This document shows, piece by piece, positions 8,381 through 16,195 of a DNA stretch of 42,011 nt; position 1 is the first letter of the stretch, and each line of letters begins with the position of its first letter. Made by a program: the position numbers and the translations under genes. A model generated the notes under the pieces. The model was not told the DNA's origin. It made no database searches and worked only from the letters and a program-made list of their open reading frames with translations. Where the stretch lies: contig JAFATF010000468.1 of NCBI GenBank assembly GCA_019244045.1, positions 1-42,011 on the forward strand, written 5' to 3'. This stretch comes from Acidobacteriota bacterium. Its GTDB lineage: Bacteria > Acidobacteriota > Terriglobia > Terriglobales > Acidobacteriaceae.

Positions 8381-9799
8381 GTGGCACCTCACTCGACCAA
8401 ACTCGCGCTCTTCGGTTTCTTGGGCACAATCGTGATTGTGGGCTTACTGCGATCGGCCCCGGCCGAGGAGCAGCACGCGAACCGAGATCGTCCAACGGAA
8501 ACTTCTGAGAGGGCCGAGGATCCACCGACCACCCTCCTGCCTCACATCAAAAGCCAGCGCTTCTGGATTTCAGCACAAGACAACATCATCGTCCAATACC
8601 ATCCCTCGTTTCGCGCCAAATACAGCGGCGCAAACAGCCTGCGTCCTCATGCCGACAAGGCTACATCGAACGTGGGCACCCTCTATCTCGCCTATGCTCC
8701 TCGCCGAGATACGGAGTTTTACTTCAATATCGAGAGCGCGAGCGGCGGTGGTCTCAGCGACGCGCTAGGGCTCGCCGGATTCACCAATGTCGATGTTGTG
8801 CGCAATCCCCAGTTGGGAGTGGTTCCCTACATCGCACGCGGAATCCTGCGCGAAGTCGTGCCCCTCAGTCGAGAACGGGTCGAATTTGAGCCAGGGCCGC
8901 TCTCGCTCGACTCACACCTCCCCGCGCGCCGCTTGGAGTTCCAGCTGGGCAAGTTCGCACTTCCGGACTTATTCGATGTGAATGCCGGCAGCGGCGATAG
9001 CCATTCGCAGTTTCTGAATTGGACGATCATCAACAACGGTGCCTACGACTATGCCGCCGACACACGGGGTTATACAGTCGGCTTGGCGATCGAATATTCT
9101 GATCGGGGCTGGGCTTTGCGATTTAGCGAAGCACTCATGCCGCGGATCGCCAACGGAATTCAGTTCCAATGGAACCTGACCCGCGCCCGGGGCGAGAACT
9201 ACGAACTTGAATTGCGTCCCAGGTTGATGGGGAAGTCGGGTACGGTCATCCGCCTGCTGGGATTTGAGAACCACGCGAATATGGGACTATACCAGGCGGC
9301 CATCAACGATTTTCTCCGCGGGCGGGCGCCACGGCCAGATATCACAGAACATCGCCTGCAGGTTACGGTCAAGTACGGTTTTGGAGCGAATCTAGAGCAA
9401 CGCCTAAGCCGGGACATCACCGCGTTTGCTCGTTGGGGCTGGAACGAGGGCCAGCACGAATCATTCGTGTACACCGAGGTCGATCAGACGGTGGTTGCGG
9501 GAGCTGATTGGGCCGCACAGTTGTGGCGGCGACCGCTGGACAAGATGGGGGCTGCGTTGGTATCGAATGGCATCTCGGCCGTACATCAGAAATATCTGGC
9601 TCTCGGCGGGCGTGGCTTCCTGCTCGGTGACGGGGCCCTGAACTACGGCCGAGAAAATATTATCGAGGCTTTCTACACAGCGCATCTGTGGCGCGGAATT
9701 TTCCTGGGCCCCAACCTGCAGCACATCGACAATCCGGGGTACAACCGCGATCGTGGGCCGGTTTGGGTTCCCGGCGGGCGCGTGCATTTGGAATTCTGA
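8381..9799 (+). CDS. Outer-membrane porin, carbohydrate-selective OprB-like
   Basis: The 472-aa product starts with a signal peptide (KLALFGFLGTIVIVGLLRSAPA, cleavage probably near residue 28). It continues with alternating beta-strand patterns typical of a barrel and ends in an aromatic residue (RVHLEF), the usual outer-membrane targeting signature. The end PGYNRDRGPVWVPGGRVHLEF strongly resembles OprB carbohydrate porins. FWISAQDNIIVQYHPSFRAKYSGANSL at the start of the mature chain also fits. Expected role: passive uptake of sugars or similar solutes across the outer membrane. The GTG start at 8381 has no close ribosome binding site. It stands alone between long spacers. Family assignment is good; substrate is unknown. 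Confidence 0.8.
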   Translation: MAPHSTKLALFGFLGTIVIVGLLRSAPAEEQHANRDRPTETSERAEDPPTTLLPHIKSQRFWISAQDNIIVQYHPSFRAKYSGANSLRPHADKATSNVGTLYLAYAPRRDTEFYFNIESASGGGLSDALGLAGFTNVDVVRNPQLGVVPYIARGILREVVPLSRERVEFEPGPLSLDSHLPARRLEFQLGKFALPDLFDVNAGSGDSHSQFLNWTIINNGAYDYAADTRGYTVGLAIEYSDRGWALRFSEALMPRIANGIQFQWNLTRARGENYELELRPRLMGKSGTVIRLLGFENHANMGLYQAAINDFLRGRAPRPDITEHRLQVTVKYGFGANLEQRLSRDITAFARWGWNEGQHESFVYTEVDQTVVAGADWAAQLWRRPLDKMGAALVSNGISAVHQKYLALGGRGFLLGDGALNYGRENIIEAFYTAHLWRGIFLGPNLQHIDNPGYNRDRGPVWVPGGRVHLEF

Positions 9800-10162
9800 T
9801 TGGAAGCGACGGGGACAGCGTTTGGGGCAGCCAACTCTCGGCCGCGCGCAATGGGTGCCCATCCCGGACTCGTTGACTGCAACTGTTGTTAAACGATTTG
9901 GTGCGTGTGCTATCGCGCCTTCTCCCAAGGCGTGATGGGGAGGGCATGCGCTCCGCCGCGCTTTGTCTTGCGCCCGAGCGCTGGCGGGTTGCCCTTATTA
10001 CCTCGGTAACCGGGAGGTTTTCGCGAACCGGATTACAATTGCCACCATCACGGGCCATCTCACCGCTTTATCGGGCCTATGCCGATTTGGACGAGGGGAA
10101 CCGTGCCGGATCACCCTGGCGAGGTGCTCCGGTGCCGTGTGTCAGCCGGAGTCCGCACTCAT
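9800..10162. other. Spacer upstream of the TPR gene
   Basis: 363 bp. An upstream extension of the TPR frame to 10079 reads as non-protein-like and is rejected. TACAAT at 10034-10039 is a possible -10 box without a matching -35. A short hairpin CGCCTT / AAGGCG with a 5-base loop lies at about 9918-9933. No gene seen. Confidence 0.45.
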
Positions 10163-13087
10163 ATGGCGTTTGGTCTAGGATTTAATAAAACGAAAGTACT
10201 CAGCGCTGCCGAGAAGTACGTCCAGCAAGGCAAGCTGCAAAATGCGATCGCCGAATACCAGAAGGTTCTAAAACACGATCCTAAGGATCTCACGGTACTC
10301 AATACCGTGGGCGATCTGTTCGCACGACTGGGGCAGAACGAAGAGGCCTGCAATTGTTTCCGCAGCGTGGGCGATGCTTATGCGCAGCAGGGATTTACGG
10401 TAAAAGCGATCGCCATGTACAAGAAGCTCACCAAGAGCAAGCCTTCGCTCGAAGGCATCCTCAAGCTGGCCGAGCTTTACACGCAGCAGGGTTTATTCAA
10501 CGACGCACGCCAGCAATACCTGCAAGTTGCCGAGGAATTCTTGCGTACCGGGGAACTGGAGCAGGCGGTCCGGATTTTTCAGAAAACCCTGGAAATGGAC
10601 CCGGAAAACGTTGCCATGAAAGTGCGCCTGGCGGAAGTCTATGTCCGTTTGGGGAAAAAAGACGAGGCGTGGCAGATTTTCTCGGGTGCCGCTGAGCAAC
10701 TGCGCTCGCGCGGGCAGTTAGCCCCGGCGGAAGACATCTTGCAGCGCATGCTGACGCTCGATCCCAAGAACAGCCAGGCACTTTTGATGCGCGGGCGTAA
10801 CGCTTTGGAGGCTGGGGACAGCGCGGCCGCGGCTCATCACCTCGAAAAAATCAAGGATCTTGATTCGCAGGCGGATGCACTCAAGCTTCTGTTTCAGGCC
10901 CGCTTGGGAGCTGAACAACTGAGTGAGGCCGGTGTGCTGGCCACCAAGCTGCTCACCCTGCACCATAGGCTCGAAGGCGTTACCGCCTTCATGGAAGCTC
11001 TCATCAAAGCGGGCCTCTACGAGGACGCGCTGAAGGTAATCAATCAACATTTTGACGCACTGCTGGCGGCCGAGCACCAGAAGATAATCAACAACCTCCA
11101 CCTCATCATCGGCCATGTACGAAGTCAACCGGCTGCCCTCGAAGTGATTTTGGATCTGCTGACGAAGGCGGGTGACGAATCGCACACGGCGGAAATAACC
11201 GAACTGTTGGCACAGGCCAGCGTGCAGACGGGTGACCTCGAGACAGCCAGGGATCTTTACCAGACCCTGAGCACGATTGAACCTGGCAACCCGCTTCATA
11301 ACCAGAGTCTCGAACAGGTCTCTGAGAAGCTGGACGAAGGGCCGGCTCCCGCGCGCTTGAGCGTCGAGGAAGCGATGGTGGCGCTCGAGGAATTGGAGGC
11401 GACTTCGCCTTCCCTTGATCAACCGTTTGCTCCCGACATATTGGCAGCGGTGCGCGAAGCGCTGACCGAGGCCGAGTTGTTCGTCTCCTACAACATGGCG
11501 AGCAAAGCGCTAGCCCCATTGGCCGCCGTTTTACCGCAAGCCCCGGAACACGCGCAGCTCCAGCAAAAACTTGCGAACCTTTACACCCGGGCTCGAAACT
11601 TCGAGCAAGCAGCCCAGTGCTGCCGCGTGCTCGAAAAGGCTTATGGCGAAGCTGGGCACCAGGAGAGCGGCGGCCGCTACCGGGAGCTCGCCATGCGCTA
11701 CGAAGAAGCCTGTACTACCGCCGCCGAGGAAGCGGTTCCCCAAGCGATTGCGGAAGATACCGCCAGTCATTTTGCCGCGCCGGCACCCTGGCCAACCGAG
11801 AGCCTGGGGGCCGGGCCAGCGAATCCGGAGAGCGACGAGCCAGGCGCTCTGGGCGAAATTGAAGCCACTGCCCCCGGCTTGCAAGAGTTCGATCTATCGG
11901 AAGAATGGGATGGGTCTGACGGAGACGAGTCCCGGGTCTCAGGGCTGTCGAGCGAAAACAGTTTGCCTCAGCCGCCAGTCAGCGTCGGCTCGAACGATGA
12001 GTTAGTGGCCGAGACAGTTGACGAAATCCGTTTCTATCTCCAGCATGCCATGCGCCTGCAGGCCTTGGCTTCGATGGCGAAGCTCGAGGCAATCTCGAAA
12101 GATGATGCGCTGCTCCAGATCCTCCGCGCAGAATATGAGAGCGCGTTCGCGCCTCCTCCCTTAAGCGAGCAAGAGCTGACGGACGTCAGCCCGCCGCCGG
12201 TGATCGATTCCAAAGTTGAACCAGAAGTCAGCGTGCCCGAGGTCGAGGGCGGCGCAGAGGTCGCGCCAACTCAGCCGGAACGGCGTGACGAGGAGGCCGC
12301 GTTCGAGAAGCTGGCGCCTGCGGCCGAGTCGGCAGCTGGCAGCCAGGCGGCGGATCCTGACACGCTCGGTGGATTGGTGGCGGATCTTGAGTCAGCGCTG
12401 GGCGACGATTTTCTGCCCAATTCTTCGGCGACAACGACGCTGCCGGCCGAGGCTGCGCCATCGACCACTGCTCCGGTCGTGCCCCAGGCGTCTCCTGCTC
12501 CTCAGGTGTCCGCTCGTCCCTTGGCCGCGGCGGCAGCTCTAGCGGGCGCGCCATCGGCTCCATCCTTCAGCCAGCACCAAACCGACATGGCCTCGTTGTT
12601 GGCACCCGGCGTTGCCAGCGCCGTGAGCGGTACCGGCGACCTCGCCCAGATGTTTAACGAGCTGAAGGGTGAGTTGGAAGAGGATACGATCGCAACCTCG
12701 GCGCAGGAGGACTCGGAAACACATTACAATCTCGGGGTTGCGTTCCGTGAAATGGGCCTACTCGACGAGGCCATTGGTGAATTCCAGAAAGTTTGTCATA
12801 TCGCCGATCGCGGGCAAGTATTTCCCCACCTCATGCAGACCTACACCTGGCTGGCACAATGCTTCCTCGATAAGGGGGTGCCCGAAGCCGCCATCCGCTG
12901 GTATCAGCAAGCGCTGAAAATCCCCAATATCGACCAAGAAACGCGTACAGCGGTACATTACGAGCTGGCGGGAGCCTACGAGACGGCTCACAACCGGAAT
13001 GAGGCGCTCAACCACTTTCTCCAGGTTTACGGCACCAATATCGATTATCGCGATGTGGCCGAGCGCATCAAGGCCCTCAGGTCGTAA
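10163..13087 (+). CDS. Large TPR-repeat protein with acidic linker (974 aa)
   Basis: The start is placed at ATG 10163 (MAFGLGFNKTKVLSAAEKYVQQGKLQNAI), where repeat-type sequence begins. An N-terminal block of tandem tetratricopeptide repeats covers about residues 10-390 (A-EYQKVLKHDPKD, G-DAYAQQGFTVKAIAMYKKL and similar). A long acidic Ala/Glu/Pro-rich region, probably disordered, spans about 400-850. At least two well-formed C-terminal TPRs lie at about 850-960 (HYNLGVAFREMGLLDEAIGEFQKV; AIRWYQQALKIPN). No signal peptide or membrane helix, so cytoplasmic. TPR blocks bind other proteins; two blocks on a flexible linker suggest a scaffold. Partners are unknown. A small membrane protein gene and a LOG-family gene follow on the same strand and may share its transcript. 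Confidence 0.85.
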   Translation: MAFGLGFNKTKVLSAAEKYVQQGKLQNAIAEYQKVLKHDPKDLTVLNTVGDLFARLGQNEEACNCFRSVGDAYAQQGFTVKAIAMYKKLTKSKPSLEGILKLAELYTQQGLFNDARQQYLQVAEEFLRTGELEQAVRIFQKTLEMDPENVAMKVRLAEVYVRLGKKDEAWQIFSGAAEQLRSRGQLAPAEDILQRMLTLDPKNSQALLMRGRNALEAGDSAAAAHHLEKIKDLDSQADALKLLFQARLGAEQLSEAGVLATKLLTLHHRLEGVTAFMEALIKAGLYEDALKVINQHFDALLAAEHQKIINNLHLIIGHVRSQPAALEVILDLLTKAGDESHTAEITELLAQASVQTGDLETARDLYQTLSTIEPGNPLHNQSLEQVSEKLDEGPAPARLSVEEAMVALEELEATSPSLDQPFAPDILAAVREALTEAELFVSYNMASKALAPLAAVLPQAPEHAQLQQKLANLYTRARNFEQAAQCCRVLEKAYGEAGHQESGGRYRELAMRYEEACTTAAEEAVPQAIAEDTASHFAAPAPWPTESLGAGPANPESDEPGALGEIEATAPGLQEFDLSEEWDGSDGDESRVSGLSSENSLPQPPVSVGSNDELVAETVDEIRFYLQHAMRLQALASMAKLEAISKDDALLQILRAEYESAFAPPPLSEQELTDVSPPPVIDSKVEPEVSVPEVEGGAEVAPTQPERRDEEAAFEKLAPAAESAAGSQAADPDTLGGLVADLESALGDDFLPNSSATTTLPAEAAPSTTAPVVPQASPAPQVSARPLAAAAALAGAPSAPSFSQHQTDMASLLAPGVASAVSGTGDLAQMFNELKGELEEDTIATSAQEDSETHYNLGVAFREMGLLDEAIGEFQKVCHIADRGQVFPHLMQTYTWLAQCFLDKGVPEAAIRWYQQALKIPNIDQETRTAVHYELAGAYETAHNRNEALNHFLQVYGTNIDYRDVAERIKALRS

Positions 13088-13167
13088 AATCGGGGGATGG
13101 ACTTCCTCACCAGATCGGCGCAGCTCGAACTCTGCCTTGTGAGCCAATCGGATCGGTGGAGGGCGGA

Positions 13168-13521
13168 GTGAGCGCCGACCGGCATATACCTCTTAGCGCC
13201 ATGCCAGCCCAGGTGGAAGATGCGAACCGTCGGGAACAGGCGGATCCAGCGGAGCTGGACGCGTCTACTCCGCCGCTTTCCGGGGGCCGCCTCTGGATGC
13301 ATCGGTTGGCTATGCTTCTTTTTGTGTTCTTCTGCGCCATCCTGGGTGTGATCCTGATTATCTTCCCCTGGCGGGATGAATGGACGAACAACAGCTTGCT
13401 GTTTGCCCACCCCGGGTTGCAGGATGTGATGGCCAACGGCTTCGTGCGCGGCCTGACCAGCGGCCTGGGCCTGCTCGATATCTGGATTGGGTTCTGGGAA
13501 GCCGTTCACTACCATGAATAG
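13168..13521 (+). CDS. Small membrane protein (117 aa)
   Basis: The GTG at 13168 is chosen because GGAGG sits five bases ahead; GTG 13156 and ATG 13201 are alternatives. A hydrophilic, acidic N-terminal half is followed by one clear transmembrane helix (LAMLLFVFFCAILGVILIIFPW). The C-terminal part (GLTSGLGLLDIWIGFWEAVHYHE) could form a second, shorter helix or an amphipathic patch. No known family recognised. It lies 80 bp after the TPR gene and 32 bp before the LOG gene, all on the same strand, so the three may be one operon. A membrane anchor for the TPR scaffold is a reasonable but untested idea. Confidence 0.7.
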   Translation: MSADRHIPLSAMPAQVEDANRREQADPAELDASTPPLSGGRLWMHRLAMLLFVFFCAILGVILIIFPWRDEWTNNSLLFAHPGLQDVMANGFVRGLTSGLGLLDIWIGFWEAVHYHE

Positions 13522-13553
13522 CCTATGGCGAATCGCTCAGAAAGATTCGAACT

Positions 13554-14426
13554 ATGACTGACAAGTCGAAGCCGGCGCCACTCGCCTATCAAAACGAGCC
13601 ATTTCTCAACAGTCCAGACGGGCGCATTTTGCGCATTCTGTCCGAATATGTGGAACCGCTGGCCCGTTTTCGCCGGGAACAGATTCAGGACACGGTTGTG
13701 TTCTTTGGGTCGGCAAGATTCAAAAACCTTCGCAACGCGGAGGACGCGCTTGCCGGCCTCAAGAATGGTTCGGAACCCGGCGTTCAGCTCGCACCCGGTT
13801 TGAAGCGCGCGCAGGCGGCCGTGGACATGGCCCGCTACTACGAGGATGCCCGCCGTATGGCTTACCTGCTGACCGAGTGGTCAATCAAGATCCCGGCCAA
13901 ACGCCGGCGGTTTGTGGTCACAACCGGCGGCGGTCCCGGCATCATGGAAGCCGCCAACCTGGGCGCCCAAGAAGCAGGCGGAAAAACCATTGGCCTCAAT
14001 ATCAACCTGCCCTTCGAACAGTTTCCCAATCCCCATATCACCCCCTCGCTCAATTTCGAGTTCCATTATTTCTTCATGCGGAAATTCTGGTTTGCTTATC
14101 TGGCCAAAGCTCTGGTGATTTTTCCCGGCGGATTCGGAACCTTGGATGAATTATTTGAGATTCTCACTCTGGCGCAGACGGAAAAGCTGGCTAAAAAAAT
14201 CTTGGTCGTCATTTATGGCCGCGAGTACTGGGACAAAGTGTTGAATTTACGACATATGGCCGACGCCGGCACCATCTCCCCGGCCGATTTGGACCTGTTC
14301 ACCGTGGTCGATTCTCCAGAGGAAGGCTTTGAATACCTGCGGGAAGGGCTGACAAGGCATCATTTGCGAATGCAGCCCAAGGCCGCGGGAGAGCGCGTCC
14401 CGGAGATCGCGAAAACCCGCCCGTAA
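13554..14426 (+). CDS. LOG-family (TIGR00730) Rossmann-fold protein
   Basis: A 290-aa member of the LOG / 'lysine decarboxylase-like' family. The family's diagnostic motifs are both intact: GGGPGIMEAAN (125-135) and PGGFGTLDE (191-199). Characterised members hydrolyse nucleoside 5'-monophosphates, releasing cytokinin bases in plants and some bacteria; bacterial roles in purine nucleotide turnover are also proposed. The protein is longer than minimal LOGs (about 190 aa), with an extra N-terminal section (residues 1-60) seen in the larger type. It should be cytoplasmic. It follows the small membrane protein gene by 32 bp and converges on pgeF. The annotation 'lysine decarboxylase' should be avoided. 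Confidence 0.88.
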   Translation: MTDKSKPAPLAYQNEPFLNSPDGRILRILSEYVEPLARFRREQIQDTVVFFGSARFKNLRNAEDALAGLKNGSEPGVQLAPGLKRAQAAVDMARYYEDARRMAYLLTEWSIKIPAKRRRFVVTTGGGPGIMEAANLGAQEAGGKTIGLNINLPFEQFPNPHITPSLNFEFHYFFMRKFWFAYLAKALVIFPGGFGTLDELFEILTLAQTEKLAKKILVVIYGREYWDKVLNLRHMADAGTISPADLDLFTVVDSPEEGFEYLREGLTRHHLRMQPKAAGERVPEIAKTRP

Positions 14427-14520
14427 TATCTCTGCCGGATAAATTTCGCCGCCTAAAAAACTTTCATCAACTCGGCTGCCACCGATGTCGCAGTGGACCT
14501 TCAGATGTCTTTCACGAGCG

Positions 14521-15411
14521 CTAAGGCCGCAAGCCAACGACCGCCATCATGCGCCCGGTCCTGCCCTGCTCTCCGCGATGAGAGAACAATAGGTCGGTGC
14601 GACAGCCGGTGCATAGCTGGTAGGCTGCCACATGATTGGCCGGCACGCCTGCTGCCGAAAGCTGCCGCCGATTGGCCTCCACCAGATCTAAAAAGATTTT
14701 CCTTGAAAGCTCCGCCTGTCCGGGAGCGCGCGCTGTCAGGAAAAGCAGGGGATACTTGCGGCGAAGCTCATCTGACTCGGCCCGCTCACAGAATAATTCG
14801 TCTGCATAGGTGAAGGCGCCCTGAAATTTGTCCCTTACCTCCTCGCCTACTAGATAACAGCAGGCATGAATGCCCGGACCGATCACGGCCAGCAGATCAG
14901 GCGGTGCACACCCAAACCATCGGCGCAGCTCACCCACTCCCTTTTCGACGATCCGCTGCAGCGTTCCTCGCCACCCGGCATGCAACACGGCAAGCGCACG
15001 CTTCTTCCTGTCTACCAGAATTACCGGGAGACAGTCCGCCGTTAGCACGGCCAGCAGAATGCCGCCACGGTTCGTGATTAGGCCGTCGCCGGCCAAGAGT
15101 GATTTCGGGGGCTGGTCGATGCGATGTATCAAATCGGAATGGATCTGCCGGAGCGTGACGAGAGGCCAGGCTGGGGCTTCATGCCCGAGCCCGAGCAGGT
15201 CAAGGAAAAGCTCTCGATTTTTTTTGACAGCGGCAGGGGAATCATCCTGGGTGAAGCCCAGATTTAGCGTTTTTGACCCGTAAACGCTGGAGACGCCCCC
15301 CCTCCGCGTACTAAAGCCATGAACCAGCCAGCTCACTCGCCGTAACGAATCAGCTTGAAGGACGAGTGCACGAGATCTTTTCTGGCCTGAGCGCTTGCCT
15401 GTGGTGGTCAC
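14521..15411 (-). CDS. pgeF: Peptidoglycan editing factor PgeF (DUF152/YfiH family)
   Basis: Family members are copper- or zinc-binding polyphenol-oxidase-like proteins. They are linked to removing wrongly built peptidoglycan precursors (wrong residue in place of L-Ala) and to purine nucleoside cleavage. The metal-site residues are present: H91 in LRQIHSD, C127 in TADCLPV, H144 in HAGWRG, followed by GPGIHACCYLVG and the C-terminal CTGCRTDLLFSHRGE...GRMMAVVGLRP. At 296 aa it is somewhat longer than the usual 240-260, with about 25 extra residues at the N-terminus. The GTG start at 15411 may therefore be too early, but no clearly better start is seen. It faces the LOG gene tail to tail. Confidence 0.88.
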   Translation of the reverse strand: MTTTGKRSGQKRSRALVLQADSLRRVSWLVHGFSTRRGGVSSVYGSKTLNLGFTQDDSPAAVKKNRELFLDLLGLGHEAPAWPLVTLRQIHSDLIHRIDQPPKSLLAGDGLITNRGGILLAVLTADCLPVILVDRKKRALAVLHAGWRGTLQRIVEKGVGELRRWFGCAPPDLLAVIGPGIHACCYLVGEEVRDKFQGAFTYADELFCERAESDELRRKYPLLFLTARAPGQAELSRKIFLDLVEANRRQLSAAGVPANHVAAYQLCTGCRTDLLFSHRGEQGRTGRMMAVVGLRP

Positions 15412-15469
15412 GCCTACATCTTAGCCGATGGCCAACCGAAAAACTGAAGTACGCGCCAGATGCACCCGT

Positions 15470-15498
15470 TTGCGCCTCCCCCAATCGTCCGTTATGAT
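15470..15498 (+). promoter_or_regulatory. Sigma-70 type promoter ahead of the 15508 gene
   Basis: TTGCGC (15470-15475) and TATGAT (15493-15498) are separated by exactly 17 bp. The -10 box ends 9 bases before the ATG at 15508. Transcription would start within a few bases of the ATG, so the mRNA would have almost no leader. This agrees with the absence of a ribosome binding site. Confidence 0.5.
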
Positions 15499-15507
15499 TT
15501 TTTTCTC

Positions 15508-15873
15508 ATGTACGACGATTTCTATGCCATCGACCGCTGGTCCAACCAAAGAGTGCATTGCATCCAGCAGAAACTCATTGTCGCAATTGCCACGCGCCAT
15601 GCCGATGCAGTCGATGTTAAGTTCTTGGTCGATGGACAGCCAGTCTGGGTGGCGCTTCCTCTGCCGGCCTGGGTAGAGTATAAAAGGCGAACCGCAAAGA
15701 CGATTACCGATTCATTGACGGTCGAAATTGCGGGCCACTACCTAAAAACGGCTCTCGAGTCAGGAGAAGGCGGTGGTCGTGAAATGTACTCACTGACGGT
15801 TGAGGAGGCCCTCGAGCACCTCAACGCCGTGGTTCAAGAATTAGGACAGGAAACTACGCCGCAGGGCTTATAA
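15508..15873 (+). CDS. Hypothetical protein (121 aa), possibly leaderless
   Basis: No family recognised. The product starts MYDDFYAIDRWSNQRVHCIQQKLIVAIATRHADAVDVKFLVDG and has mixed alpha/beta character. A central segment is VWVALPLPAWVEYKRRTAKTITDSLTVEIAGHYLKTALESGE, and the helical end (LTVEEALEHLNAVVQEL) resembles a small regulatory or toxin/antitoxin-sized protein. There is no signal peptide or membrane helix. ATG 15508 is preferred over ATG 15460 because a well-spaced promoter lies between them and the extra 16 residues are proline-rich and unlikely. It is divergent from pgeF and 322 bp ahead of pckG. Confidence 0.6.
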   Translation: MYDDFYAIDRWSNQRVHCIQQKLIVAIATRHADAVDVKFLVDGQPVWVALPLPAWVEYKRRTAKTITDSLTVEIAGHYLKTALESGEGGGREMYSLTVEEALEHLNAVVQELGQETTPQGL

Positions 15874-15951
15874 CCCTGGTTACTGGATTGAAGATCAGGT
15901 GGGGTGACTCTAGGCGGGCATGAACTTTGTAGCGGCTCTCAATAACAGCTT

Positions 15952-15980
15952 TTTAGCCCGGTGGGTTAACCCGTTATAAT
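15952..15980 (+). promoter_or_regulatory. Probable pckG promoter with palindrome in the spacer
   Basis: A consensus TATAAT lies at 15975-15980. The best -35 (TTTAGC, 15952-15957, 17-bp spacing) is weak. A perfect palindrome GGGTTAACCC (15963-15972) fills the spacer, where a bound repressor would block RNA polymerase. The leader to the pckG ATG would be about 210 bases. Confidence 0.45.
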
Positions 15981-16051
15981 TTTCCGCTTCTTCCCCGCGG
16001 CTTTTCCTGCTGTCCTCCCTTTCGACGCCATCTTGCCGCGCGCTCGATTTC

Positions 16052-16064
16052 CCGACATTGTCGG
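16052..16064. promoter_or_regulatory. 13-bp palindrome in the pckG leader
   Basis: CCGACA-T-TGTCGG is a perfect inverted repeat 132 bases ahead of the pckG start and downstream of the proposed TATAAT. It could be an operator or a small hairpin in the mRNA leader. No riboswitch family is recognised in the 15981-16195 leader. Confidence 0.35.
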
Positions 16065-16195
16065 CCACGTTGGAAAATACGCTCGGGTTGAGGGACAATA
16101 ATTGTTTGTGCCTTTCGCATTTAACAGTTCTGTAGCCAGCGTAGTTCCGCTGATCGCGTCATGACCTGCTTGGGTCCGAAGCTAGGAGAGGGTGT

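Noticed and set aside
10079-10162. Upstream start of the TPR gene
   Set aside because: The 28 added residues do not resemble the repeat domain; MAFGLGFNK at 10163 is the natural start.
13554-14426. Lysine decarboxylase
   Set aside because: This is a historic misannotation of the LOG family; the motifs are those of LOG nucleotide hydrolases and no PLP lysine motif is present.
14427-14520. Terminator between the LOG gene and pgeF
   Set aside because: No hairpin with a reasonable stem or T-run was found in this gap.
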